NCBI RefSeq assembly: GCF_022965805.1 | Contig: NC_133104.1 | Location: 42,762,682-42,826,681, forward strand | Length of the DNA stretch: 64,000 bases | Source of the DNA: Primulina eburnea | Taxonomy: Eukaryota > Streptophyta > Magnoliopsida > Lamiales > Gesneriaceae | Reading direction: 5' to 3' | Shown here: one piece after another, positions 25,773 through 38,100 of the stretch | Numbering within the stretch: position 1 is the first letter of the stretch | How the letters are laid out: every line of letters starts with the position of its first letter | Notes under the pieces: generated by a model | Told to the model about the DNA's origin: nothing | Databases searched by the model: none | Seen by the model: the letters and a program-made list of their open reading frames with translations, nothing else | Made by a program: the position numbers and the translations under genes

Positions 25773-27825
25773 CTTTCACGTACAACGTTGATTTAATGTA
25801 AGAAACTTAAAACAATGCTACACGCCCTCTAAACTTCCAAATCTTCGAGCCTAATCCCAAATGTTCAAAACTTCGGGCTATTATAATTTATTTGAAAAAA
25901 ATCACGGTAACAACAGAAAACACTTCAGTGCTCAGCCAAGAAATTCACCCAAACATTTTACATCATTTTTCACATCATTCTTTGTTTCCGTCAAACATGC
26001 CTCCAATCCCACAAAATTTTCTTCATAATAACCGCCAATTTAGTGCCCAACCAAGAAATTCATCCAAAGATCGGAGCTTTGAGCCTCGCAGCTTGAAAAC
26101 AAACAAAGGGAACTAGCCACTGGTAACATCTCGTCTCCTCCCAAGTCCCAAGAATCTTTTTCCACTTTCTCATATATCAAAAGCTTTTTTTCACTCCGAG
26201 AAATACGACACGTGCATGTATACGCGTACACATACAGATATATGTGTAATATTTACATATATTTTACATGCATAAAACCTGATGAAAATGGACCTTGGCA
26301 CCTCGGGTGATGTAAATAATCTGAAAAAGTTGTTGGTAGAGACATCGAGGAAAAGGGAAATAAAAGAATTCTGGGACCACCCTTTTGTATTCGGACCACG
26401 AATCGTATACTAGTCAGTAGTCCCCATTTTCACTGGCTTGCTTATTTTATTTTTTGCTTTGGAAACTGATCGATCACATTTAAAATCTATTCATACAGCT
26501 TATTGTATCCAATGGCATATTTGTTTGACTTTCCCCTGTTCGAATTCTCTATCATGTTTTAACAATTTTTAACATAATATTCTGAAAATTGTGCTCATAA
26601 TAAACAAATAACATGCATGCATCCGTTGGTAAGTAGATATACATGTCACTATACAATCAAGTGGGTTTCTGGTGTGTTTTCAGGTATTCTTTCGTTCGCT
26701 ACTATACACGTCAGATATCAGTTTGATTTTGTTCTTACATTAATAATATACATGTCTTCAACAATATATTTATATCGTTTCCTGCCTGTAATTCTGGTAC
26801 TAGCAATTTCGTTAACATCCTCTTGGCAGGATTAGTATATTTTTTGGTTGGAAAATAAGTATAAAATAACCTTCGGAATTACATATGTTTCTAAATTCGC
26901 CTGGCTTATTAATTATTTTGTATTTTTGTTATGAGTTGAGCTGTCATATAACTTTTGTTACGAAAATTGCGATATTTTGAGGAGAAGAGGGCGACGAGGG
27001 AATCGAGAAGACTTGTGGGGAATGGCATTTGCACATGACTTCATCATGAGATTTTTGCACGCGCCTCCTCGCTTCTATTAATTACTATTACATATTTTCA
27101 CAAAACATTTTTCTATTTTCTAATATTTAATGTTTCTTATTTTAGTACATTTTTTTTAATTAAAGAAACATAGTTATATAAACCCAATAAAAACAACATC
27201 AATTGTAATAAAAAAATTTCATGAGATTCAATTAAGAAAAAAAATTGTATCCGAATATTACTTAAAAACATATTTCCAAAATACTCGATCGGATGAGCAA
27301 AGAGTAAAATTATGAAATAAAAAATAATTGTGGAGTTTATTGATAGTAAAATACTATAATTCCGAAAATGTTATTATACTATTCTTTTCAAAAATTTATA
27401 CAAATAAAAATTATGTACAAGTTTTTAAAAACATGAAAATTTACTTCTATATTTATAAATAAAATATTCAAAAATTCGAGCCAATAAAAGGGTTACACGC
27501 CTTCCGTATCTAGTACCTTACTTGGACATGATTACAATTAATAGTTGCAAGACATCAGCATCGAGTAATCGGGTGGCCATGTTCACTAAGGATCTTCACT
27601 TCCGACTCCATAACATATAATCGATTTTTTTATGACGATGAAATCAACAGTTTTTTAATTTTTGTTGGACATCGGATGAATTCATGTGCTAAGATAATAA
27701 TCTACAAACTATGCATAATTAGATAAATCATATCGACCTAAGTACGATAAAAAGTAACGATAGATATAATCAAACATAAAATCAGTATTCAAATATTCGT
27801 ATTTGCCATTAACTCGAAAACTAAT
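25773..27825. other. 5' flank of the HD-ZIP III gene and intergenic DNA
   Basis: No additional gene recognised. HD-ZIP III genes usually have long 5' leaders, so part of 25773-26300 may be 5' UTR. The remainder is AT-rich without a clear repeat until the retrotransposon begins at 27826. Confidence 0.4.
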
Positions 27826-28463
27826 TGTTTGCACAATATTTGATATTTGCGGGCGTGCCAGGTGCGAAGTGCACCGATATGTGTGAAAATGATAAAAATC
27901 TAACTTCTAAAAACTTGACGATTATGGATACTAAATTTGACCGTCGGTTCTAATCTCCTAAAACAAATGCAACGCCAAAACTAAGAAAATTATTGGAATT
28001 TGAAGAAAATAAATCCCTGACATTGTTTATATTTTCAATAAACCGTAGGAATTTACAAGACGTAAAAATATAACAAATAGAATTGCTGAAACATGAAACG
28101 AGAAGATGTAAATTGCTAGAAATATGCTGGAATGATTAACGACTAAAGCTTGAAGATTGCAATTTTGCAGAGAGTATTTTGCAGAATTTTGTGCGTGTTG
28201 AAGAGTTGTCTTGTGTGTCTCTCTCGTTGTGTTAGCCGATTCCTTTTTCTTCCTGGCCGCTGCGTCCTCTTTCTCCACTCCCCCATGATCTCCACTATCT
28301 GCTCCCCTAATGCCACGATTTCTAACTATCCTCCCACGTTCTTTTTCTCTTCCGCGCTCAGTGCTCATTTTTTAATCGATTAAGAATTATTCTTTTATGG
28401 GCTTATTTAATTGGGCTTCAGAATTGACTTGGGCTTGTAATTAAATTATTTTTAGCCCAAACA
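27826..28463 (-). repeat. 3' LTR (left in window)
   Basis: 638 bp. In element orientation it starts TGTTTGGGCTAAAAATAA and ends GCAAACA. It is preceded on the element strand by a purine-rich tract. It carries the same 113-codon minus-strand frame (28027-28368) as the other LTR; whether that frame is ever translated is unknown. Confidence 0.93.
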
Positions 28464-28480
28464 ATTGCCCCCCGCAAGCA
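28464..28480 (-). other. Polypurine tract of the retrotransposon
   Basis: On the minus strand GCTTGCGGGGGGCAAT immediately precedes the 3' LTR start TGTTT. It contains a run of six G and sits where plus-strand priming is expected. Confidence 0.65.
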
Positions 28481-28619
28481 TTGGCCCATTGGGCCAAAAT
28501 GCTTGTATGTAACCCAATTTTCAATTCCTCCATAGCTAGTATCCCACAAATGTTTTATGAATTGGGCTTCCACCAATGGGCCGAGCACTCAAACTTATTT
28601 TCCCTGGGCTTTGAATTTT

Positions 28620-29066
28620 CTAATCGTCTTTTGAATTCCCTCCCCCATCCAATTCGCGCCTGCTACTCGTCTTCTTCATCTCGCCGCTTTGTCCTTCGCT
28701 CCCCGCTGCTCTGAAATTTCTTCCGCTCGTTCTCCGCCACCTACGCCCGTCGCTGCCTAGAGATTTACCGATGGCTCGAGATTCTTCTCCGGTGCGCCCT
28801 TCTGAACCAAGCACTGCGGGCGCGTTCTCTGTCTCGACCGTCGCTTCCATCTCGCCGCCCGACGCGTTCGCCGGCCCTGCTGTGGTTGCCGAGGGTCTAT
28901 CATTGGTTCGAAGTTCTTCTCCGTCGCCACTCCCTGATTCCAGCGCCGCAGGTTTGTCTCCTTCTCAAGCCAATTTCTCCGCCCAAATTATAGTTGCTAT
29001 CGATGGGTTGCTGTTGAGAAAATATTGCTGTGTTGATGGGTGGAATCGATCGCGTTGAACCAAATT
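28620..29066. other. GC-rich segment of unknown origin in the retrotransposon 3' region
   Basis: Markedly richer in C and G than its surroundings, with open frames on both strands: plus 28771-29058, Ser/Pro/Ala-rich, starting MARDSSPVRPSEPSTAG; minus 28620-28850. No family recognised. It adjoins the captured UPF0261 fragment and may be a second captured piece, possibly 5' leader or coding sequence of another host gene. Confidence 0.45.
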
Positions 29067-30078
29067 CAGTAGTTGACGGAGGCTTCGACGGAAGATCCAC
29101 GGCAACCACCGTCGAGTCAACCATTTTCCTCTGCATTTCGTGTATAAGAGCACCAGTAGCCTCTGGATCATAGAACGCCTTGTCTGGTTCATCTAAGGCA
29201 AAAACTCCCATCTTTGGCAAGTAGACACGAACCTTTGATGATGACTTGTTTAACTTCTTTGCTTTGAAGGCTGCAAATTTCACATTCTCATAAATTGTAG
29301 TTTGCATAAGTGTAACCTGTTCATTGTGTTCGTAAATATTTCTCTGTTGAAAATTTGAAGGTACGGTGGCTCTGGGTCCAAGGTTCACCATATCTAAGGC
29401 ACCAACCCTTAGAACCAAGGGTATCTTCTTATCTAATATGGCATCAAAACGTGAACTGTCACATGCCATGTTTCCTCCTACAGTGTAATCAGCTACCTCG
29501 GTTGTGGTGATATCCAAAACACCCTGTATAAGTCCGGCTTTGACAAGATCTTCCATAGCCCTTCCTCCTGATGTAGGCTTCTCATTATCAGTGGCTGATT
29601 CTTCGGAAAGTTTTAGCTGTCCCATCACCATTCCAGCAAAAGCAGCAACGACATTAGATAACACCGATCTACTCATATTGTTAATGCCACAAACATCCAC
29701 CACTGATGGAAATAACACCAAATCAGATGTTCCAACATATGGTTCAGTATTGCCACTGGCCTCAATTGATACAATCAACTTTGGGATTCCAATGGGAAAA
29801 GATGGAAAACCAGAGGAAATTAAAGATGTCCCTCCACTGCCACCAAGCCCGATAACTCCAGCAAGAATGTCATCACTTTGAACTTTGCTGAGGAAAGCCT
29901 CGAGAGCTTTGTTCATGACAACAGTAGCTTTGCCTCTATCATCTGGGAGCAGGGTACTGGACTTTTCCCCGTCTGCTGCAGAGCAGGAGAGGACATCATT
30001 TCTCGACACAAACTTGAAATCCCCACAGGTTTTAACATCTTTTGAGCTGGTGGACACATCAACTACAGCCACCGACAC
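29067..30078 (-). pseudogene. Captured UPF0261/Tm-1-like host gene fragment inside the retrotransposon
   Basis: An open frame runs 30078-28900 (392 codons). About the first 337 codons match the N-terminal UPF0261 domain of plant Tm-1-like proteins, whose tomato member confers tobamovirus resistance: SVAVVDVSTS, GVIGLGGSGGTSLISSGFPS, ASGNTEPYVGTSDLVLFPSV, VDVCGINNMSRSVLSN, GGRAMEDLVKAGLIQGVLDI, MACDSSRFDAI, FYDPEATGALIHE. There is no ATG at the front: the frame opens at a GTG directly after an in-frame TAG. A segment of roughly 45 residues normally lying between the GMVMGQL and GGRAMEDLV parts is missing without loss of frame. The TIM-barrel half of the family is absent and the last 55 codons are unrelated. 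It lacks introns and lies in the sense orientation of the element, between pol and the 3' LTR. Probably a retro-captured, non-functional fragment. Confidence 0.8.
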
Positions 30079-30471
30079 CTATATTGCATGTTTGCCCTCT
30101 GTAGCTTCCATTTCTCCTTGGATTTGGAATTATCATGGCCATTTTTATTGATCTGAAGGACCTTTGGGGGCCCAGGAGACCAAGAAAGTTCATTCTGCAT
30201 GCATTCTTCATTCCGGTGCCATTTCCACAGGCGGTGAAAAGAATAGGTATGTAGTCTCTTGTTGTATATGCGGTTCGCATGTTTGCTCTTCACAGGTTTT
30301 GAGAATTGGCCATGGGTTGGCCTCAGTTTTCTGGTGTATTGGACGCTTAAGCATTAGTGTCATTTGGGGTATCTTGCAACACAGGTACTTCTCAACTCTA
30401 ATGTGCCCTTACGTGCCCTTACATGTTGCATCCACTCAAGACGACTCCCTTATCCCTATCATTATGCATTG

Positions 30472-30647
30472 CACTTCAGTCGGATCCCTTTCCCACATAC
30501 ACGTATATGCATCTGCACTTCAGTCGGATCCCTTTCCCACATACACGTATATGCATCTGCACTTCAGTCGGATCCCTTTCCCACATACACGTATATGCAT
30601 TTGCACTTCAGTCGGACCCCTTTCCCGCATACACGTTTACTTACTGT
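30472..30647. repeat. 44-bp minisatellite, four copies
   Basis: Unit CACTTCAGTCGGATCCCTTT plus CCCACATACACGTATATGCA plus TCTG, starting at 30472, 30516, 30560 and 30604. The last unit carries several substitutions. Lies in the non-coding 3' part of the retrotransposon. Confidence 0.9.
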
Positions 30648-30779
30648 TCTTGCATGCGGTGACTCCGCTTTTGATTTGTTGACTCTTGATTTTGTGTTGT
30701 GGTTGTTGGGTGATGGATGTGGAATGAGGGTGGGTTTGTATGTGAGGTTGTGTATTGGAGGTTGGGAAGGAGTTTCTGT

Positions 30780-31585
30780 TCGTTCTTAATCCATTTAACC
30801 CAACTCAAATCCATTTAACCCAACTCATTTCAATAGCTTCAATCAAAACCATAGGTTGGCTTAAAACTCCCCGCTCGCGATTATTTCCTCCCCTGATCTC
30901 TTATCAAAACAAAATGAATTCAATATGATAAAAGTGGCCTCCTGGGCAACTTGAATTGATCATCTTTATTTTTAAACCATAACGAATATTTACACTAGTG
31001 GCCCTAAGGCCTACTTCAAACAAAATCCCACAACATGAAGCTAAAAACATGCAAAAATGGCTGATTAGCCTATTTTTCTTCCAAAATCAATTTCTGGGTC
31101 TTCTTGGGGTTTGCATATCACCTTTGTTCTCTTCAGTTCTTCTTTTATTACTCGTCGTCTGCCTAGTAAGCTCAACTCCCCGCTGGCTGTGTGCCTTTCC
31201 TCCCACATTCTAAGTGGCCTCAAGGCCTACTTCATGAATCTGTCACTGCACATGCAAACAATCAATTTATAATGATAGAACGGTCTATTCCACCATGATT
31301 TTTGGTACCATAAAAGAAAAATTGGAAATAAGTGGCCATAAGGCCGACTCCCTAGTGAAATAATGGACCTTCAACATAAAGAATGGAAGTGGCTTACTGT
31401 CCCACTCTCCCCGATCGATTTTATTGTTGAATCTTAAACAAAATATATTTATTTAAGTGGCCCTAAGGCCTACATCACATGACACCTTGAAATCAGGAAC
31501 TTAATATATACACAAGTGGCCCCGAAGGCCAACTCCCCACTGAAAAATGCCAACTCCCCACTGAAGATTAGCCTTTGAGATTGCT
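30780..31585. repeat. Retrotransposon 3' region with recurring GTGGCC..AAGGCC and ACTCCCC motifs
   Basis: GTGGCCCTAAGGCCTAC or close variants appear near 30992, 31211, 31331, 31457 and 31514, and AACTCCCC(G/A)CTG or variants near 30864, 31174, 31400, 31530 and 31552. There is also an immediate tandem ATCCATTTAACCCAACTCA at 30790-30828. No reading frame of note. Confidence 0.65.
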
Positions 31586-34500
31586 TTACTCGCAAGCTCT
31601 TCCTACTTCTTCCCTCATACTCGGAAAATAGGGCTTGAGATACTTGCCGTTTATGCATCTTTTGTGTGGATGGCCATCTATGCTTGATAGCCAATATGCA
31701 TTTCCGTCTAACACCTTATGTACCTTGAATGGTCCCTCCCAGTTGGGAGACCATTTGCCCAGCTCCCTATCCTTTGTTCCTAGTGGTAGTATGGTCTTCC
31801 ACACTATTTCTCCTTCATGGAAACTTTTCTTGTTAACTCTTTTGTTGTAGATTCTTGCCACTTTCTGTTTCTGTAACAGCAAAGCATTGTACGCTTGGAT
31901 TCTCAACTCATCTAGTTCTTCTAGTTCCATGATCATTGCTTCATTATAATGCTCAAGGGAAAGTTCATTTTGCTTTGCCACTCGCATTGATGGCACCATA
32001 ATCTCCAATGGGAGCACTGCATCATGGCCAAAGGTAAGGGAAAAAGGGCTCACTCCAGTGGCAGTCCTCTTGGATGTCCTGTATGCCCACAAAGTTTCTG
32101 ATAATAGCCTTGGCCAATCCCTAGGATTCTCTTCCATCATCTTTTGTAGAATCTTTATCAACACTTTATTTGACGCTTCGGCTTGCCCGTTGGACTGTGG
32201 GTAATGAGGGGATGAGTTTATCAATTTAATTCCATAGTCTTCTGCAAACTCCCTCATATCTGAGCCTGTGAACATAGTTCCCTGATCTGTGGTCAATGAC
32301 TCTGGAATTCCAAATCTATGAATAATATTCTCTTTCACAAAGTTAATAACATCCCCTTGCTCTGCTTTCTTCAAGGGCACTACTTCTACCCATTTGGTGA
32401 AAAAATCTGTAGCCACAAGGATGAACGAGTGGCCTTTAGATGATGAAGGGTAGATTTTCCCTATTAAGTCCATGGCCCAGCCTTTGAATGGCCATGGTTT
32501 GACAACGCTGTGAAGTTCATCCGCTGGAATTCTTTGGATGTTCCCGTGTCTCTGACATGGCTGGCATCCCTTAGCATATTTGATGCAATCTTTCAGGATG
32601 GATGGCCAATAGTAGCCATACCTCCTTATCAACCATCTCATCTTTATTCCAGATTGATGCGCTCCACACACTCCCTCATGAACTTGCTTCATGATCTCCA
32701 AAGCCTCTGGGAAGCCTATGCATCTGAGAAGCAGACCATCTAGCCCTTTCCTGTACAAATCACCCTCCACTAAAACGTAATTAAGAGCTCTCATTTTTAA
32801 ACCACGTGGAATATCTCTCCCGGTTGATTCTAGCACCTGTTTTATGTCATCCCTCCAGTCACCAGCTAAGTTTATATCCAAGTTGAGCGTATCTACCTGA
32901 ATCCCTCTTTGCTGAATTGAAGGGTGGTTTCTCTTTTGAATCAACACCAGCCTGTGTGTAAGTTCCGGAGACATCTTCAATCCCGAAGCAACCTGTGCCA
33001 ACTCGTCTGCCTCCCAATTTTCTTGTCTTGGGACGTGTACTAATGACACTTCCTCGAAATCATCTAGCAGTTGGGATGCAGCGGTATAGTAAGGAGCTAA
33101 GGACAAACTTGTGCATTTGAACTCCCCTGACAGCTGTTTGAGTACCAGCTGAGAATCCCCTGATATCAATAACTCTCTTGCACCTAAGTCTTTCAGAATT
33201 TCCAATCCAATGACCAGCGCTTCGTATTCCGCTTGATTGTTGGTGCATGGGAAATTCAAATTAAAGGATAGAGCGGTTTTCACACCTCTTGGGGAGGTGA
33301 TCACAATACCAGCTCCACCTGCTGTTTCTGTACTTGATCCATCGAACTTCAACTCCCAGGGTTGAACTCCCACTCCACAAACTGGAAATCCAACCTGTTC
33401 TCCAATAAACTCATCAAGTGAAGGGTGATCAGCTAAAAAATCGGCGATAGCTTGGCCTTTTACTGATTTTTGGGGATAATATGTCAATGTAAACTCGGCC
33501 AATGCTAAAGACCATTTGCCAATTCTCCCAGAGAGGATGGGTCTATTAAGCATGTATTTAATCAAATCGGTTTTAGCCACCACAAACACTCTTGATTGAA
33601 TTAAATAATGTCTTAACTTAGTACATGCATAATACAGTGTTAAGCATAGCTTTTCAATCACAGAGTATTTCACCTCTACTGGAGTAAGGAATCTACTCAA
33701 ATAATAGATGGCTTGTTCATTTCCTTCATGATTATTTTGAACTAGTAGGCATCCAATTGACTCATGAGCAGCAGAGATGTATAATTTAAGGGGCATTCCA
33801 TACCTGGGAGGCATCAGAACAGGTGGGTTAGATAGATAACTCTTGATCACATCAAAAGCTTTCTGATGCGACTCCTCCCATTTGAACTCCCCGCTGTCTT
33901 TGAGCTTCAACAGCTGTGAAAACTCCTTTGTCTTCCCTGCAAGGTTAGAGATAAAACGCCTCAGGTAATTCACTTGCCCAAGGAAGCGTTGCAACTCTTT
34001 CTTGTTTCTAGGCGGATTTGCTTCCATAATGGCTTTGGCTTTGTTTTTATCCACTTCAACTCCCCTCTGGTGCACAAGAAATCCCAGAAAGTTTCCTGCC
34101 TTCACGCCAAATGCACATTTCAATGGATTTAACTTCAAATCATATTGCCTCATTCTTTGGAAACTCTTCCTCAAGTGCTCAATGTGATCAGTAGCTTGTT
34201 TAGACTTTACAACGATATCATCTATATATACTTCAATATGATGTCATATCATGTCATGAAAGATGGAGTTCATGGCTCTTTGATACGTGGCTCCCGCGTT
34301 CTTTAGCCCGAATGGCATAACAAGCCATTCAAACGTACCAACAGCTCCCGGGCATCTGAATGCTGTTTTGTGAGTGTCAGTCTCAGCTATTTTGATTTGG
34401 TTGTAGCCCGAGAATCCATCCATGAAAGATAACATCTCATGTCTAGCCACTGAATCAATCAACATATCAGGTATCGGCATTACATACACATCCTTGGGAG

Positions 34501-35125
34501 TTGCACAGTTCAAGTCTCGGAAGTCGATGCATATTCTGACCTTGCCATTCTTTTTCATTACTGGCACAATGTTTGAAAGCCATTCGGTATATCGGATTGG
34601 CTTTATAAACTTGGCCTTTAACAACTTCTCCACTTCCTCTTTTACTTTCAATTCAACTTCTTTTGACATGCGACGAGATGGCTGTTGAAATAGTTTGAAA
34701 CCTTCTTTGAGTGGAAGTCGGTGTTCGACCAATTTTCGGTCCAACCCTGGCATGTCATCATAACACCATGCAAAACAATCTTTGTATTCCTTCAACATGC
34801 TTATCAAGTCTTGCTTCAACTGCTCTTCCAGTAGCTTACTCACATATACCACTTTTGGATTCTCAAGCTCCCCCAAGTTAATCTCTTCTAATGGGTCTTG
34901 AACTTCGTGTTGGCCATCTTCCATTTGAGATGGCGCCATCAACAACTCATCGACTTGAAGCTCATCATCTTCGTATTCTTCTTCTTGGACAACTTCAGTT
35001 CCATAAGTGTCCCATGCTTCCTCTTCCCTTAGTTTGTCCAGTACTCGCTGCACATGTGCCTTCCATATAGAGGTTGCAGCTACCTCCTTTTCTTTTTGAT
35101 TCGAATCAATCATCAATCTCCTCAA
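31586..35125 (-). pseudogene. Retrotransposon pol: RT, RNase H, second RNase H, integrase (one in-frame stop)
   Basis: Polyprotein of a Ty3/Gypsy Tat-like element. RT from about 34640 (KLLKAKFIKPIRYTEWLSNI, RICIDFRDLNCATPKD, MDGFSGYNQIKIAETDTHKT) to the YIDD active site at 34217-34228. RNase H at about 33900-33450. A second, archaeal-type RNase H begins WELKFDGSSTETAGGAGIV (about 33360) with NNQAEYEALVIGLEIL. Integrase has the zinc-binding H-H/C-C (CQPCQRHG, about 32560) and a D,D,E core with STDQ-like TTDQGTMFTG and NGQAEASNK. The frame is interrupted by one TGA at 34246-34244, just upstream of YIDD; both halves are otherwise in the same frame. The gag/protease frame overlaps its start by 20 bp in another register, so pol is either frameshift-expressed or damaged. 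Confidence 0.92.
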
Positions 35126-38100
35126 TCAGTGGCTGAATTATCGGCCTCGACGGCACGATAACAGTAGGTTTGAGGATTCTTTCCAACACCGAGCTTGGAG
35201 TTGGTGTTTGCATGTACAGTGGATTTTCTTTCTTACTATTGCTACGGATTTTGATGGGCCCAAAATCCCCATTGTAATATCTGGCTTCTACTGCACTTGC
35301 ACTTGTTTGGAACGGTTGTCCATCCGCTTCTACGACCTCCACGTCATCCCCCTTCCAAAATAACAACAGTTGGTGCATTGAGGATGGTATGCACTGGTTT
35401 GCATGGATCCAATCTCTGCCTAACAACGCTTGGAAGTTGGCGGAGGAGTTTACCACGAAGAATGCACATAAAGATGACATACTCCCCACAGTAACATCAG
35501 CGGGGAGTACCCCAATGGTCTTGGTAGTTTCCCCTGTAAATGCAGCAACCGAAACTTCTGAAGGAATCAAGTCTTCCTCATTTTTGCCCAGACTTTTCAA
35601 CATTCTTACTGGGAGAACGTTTACCGCTGAGCCATTGTCAATCAACACTCTAGACACTGGCTTTCCATTCAAGTGGGCTTTGATGTACAACGGCCTTATG
35701 TGCTTGGTCATGGCCGGTGTAGGCTTTTCAAGTATCACCTGCTGAGGCTTGTTTCGGTGACCCTCCTTGATAATCACTTTTGAACTCCCTTCAGGGAGTT
35801 TACTTGCCTGATCTTCTTTTTGCGACGATTCATGGGGTATCAACTCCCCATTCCCTTCTTCTACCATTTTAAATCTCTCGGGTAGTATCACCACTCCAGT
35901 GGCACAATCCACAGTGATGTGAAATTCCCCAACGCGAAAATTAATTGATTTCCTCGCTTGATCATCCTCTTCGCTTAATAAATCATCATCGTCTTCAACA
36001 AACTTGTCCTCAGTAGCCGATCTTCCAAACTTTGATTTACTCCCCACTGGCTCATTGGAGACTGGAACATCAATTTTGGATTCATTCCTCAGCTTAGCGA
36101 ACTCCTCTCTTCTTGCAATAGCTCTTTCTCTCAACAGTCGTCTCTTTTGTGTCCTAGTCGGTGGCCTAGGGAACTTTTTGTGTTGGGCCACTCTCCAAGA
36201 CTCACTGAACTCCCCTCTGGCTGGAAGGACGTATCTCGGCTTTACTCCACTGTTCTCAATCATTTTTCTTTTTGTGATTTCGTATGAACGCCGTTCTCTG
36301 CCTTGATCAGCTGATAATTTTCTAGTTTCCACCATTCGTGACTCAAATGCATATGCATTTCCCCTGTCTGAATACCTTTGACGATGATTGCAAGATGACT
36401 CCCCTCTAAACCATTGTTTCTCCACCACTGGTCTTTCAGGGAAATGTTGATTCCTCGGCCTAAAGGCCGCGGATTCACCAACATTTCTGGGGAAACGTGG
36501 TTGAATTGTGCGCATTCGATCGGCACTATGCCTTCCAGATGCTTCAAACATTTGACCCTTTGGAATCCAGTATTTCTTGATTACTCGGTCTTTCACTGCA
36601 AAGGATCGGCTTCTTTTCTCATTGAGAAGATCCCTCAAATTTGTCACATTCACGTTAACCAAAGCTACCGGGGGGAAAGGATCATCATCCACCGCCATAG
36701 ACTCTTGTTTGTTTGGGAATTTCACAACTCCCTTGTTAATCCTATCTTGCAAAATGTTCTTGAACGCCCAACAAGATTTGGTGGCATGATTATAGGAGTT
36801 GTGGTATTTACAATACTCTCGTCCCTTCAGCTCTTCTGTAGGTGGCATCTTGTGATCAGGCGGGAACGTGATGAACTTTTCTTTCACCAAGAAGTCGAAA
36901 ACTTCTTCGGTCTTTGATACATCGAATGTATACTGCATGTCTTTGGGGAGTTGGGAGTTGTTCTTCTCTGTTGGCTTCTTTTTTAGCAGCGGAACTGTGC
37001 AAGACCCGGCCGATTGCATCTCTGCCAATGCCACCTCTTCCACCTCCTGATAATAAGACCCCATAGTAGTTTTCTTCTTGTACGACTCTTCCCGCAAGAG
37101 TTCTTCGTATTCAGCCACTTTGGCGGCTAGCTCGAAGAAATCCCTGAACTCCATTCCCTGGAATTTCTTCCTTAGTTCAAAATCCAGCCCTTTTTGTGCC
37201 ATTTTCACGAACTCTGTCTCCGGTAAGAACACCTTACATCTATTCTTCATCTTTTTGAATCTGTCGATAAAATATTCCACGGACTCTCCTTTCTTTTGAG
37301 TGACTCTCGATAAGTCGGCAATGCACACTTCTGGTTCTGTTCTGTAGAATTGAATGTGAAATTGTCTTTCCATTTCTTGCCAACTCATCACGGAATTTCT
37401 GGGGAGTGAGGCATACCAAGCGAATGCGGTTCCAGTGAGGGAATTTGGGAATAGCCGCAACTTTAGATTGTTGAAGTTCTCCAAGTTGGCTAACTCCCCG
37501 CATTGAATGGTGAATCTGGCTATGTGTTCCATGCTGGACTGGCCATCTTCCCCGGAGAACAAACTGAAATCATGAACTCTATAACCCCTTGGGTACGGGT
37601 TATTCACGTCAATGTAGTCTGGATAGGGTTTGTGGAACTCTGGGCGGCCAATTTGTTTCAAGGCCGGCCCATATAACTCTTGAACAGCTTCTCTCACCAT
37701 TTCTGGATCAATCCCGTGCATGTTCCGAGCGGGGAGTTGGTGATGGTAGTAATTTGCCCCCCGAGCTTGGAACCCTGCATTTAAACCAAAATTACCTCCT
37801 GGTACGCCCCCATCCACTCCTTGATGATCCATGTGGGACATGTCATCATAAGCTCCCGGTTGGTACAGAGGATTGGTCACACTGTACACTTGAGTAATTG
37901 GTTGTTTCGAGCTCCCCACTCCGTGAGTACGTGGATATGGCTGTGATCTTCCACCTAAAGTTTCTTCTCTCTTGTGAGGTGGTGTGTACCTTCTCTCTGG
38001 ATGATTTGGGAGAATGAACTCCGGGCGGCGAGGATCGCCAGCCCTTGAGTTTCCAACTCCCTGGTCGAATTCCTGGACTTGGTTGCCTCCTTGGCCAGTC

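Noticed and set aside
29067..30078. Functional Tm-1-like resistance gene
   Set aside because: No ATG, missing internal block, missing second domain and location inside an LTR retrotransposon.
36414..36917. Long plus-strand open frames over the gag-pol region (e.g. 36414-36917, 35389-35745)
   Set aside because: Antisense shadows of the retrotransposon coding frames; no family resemblance.
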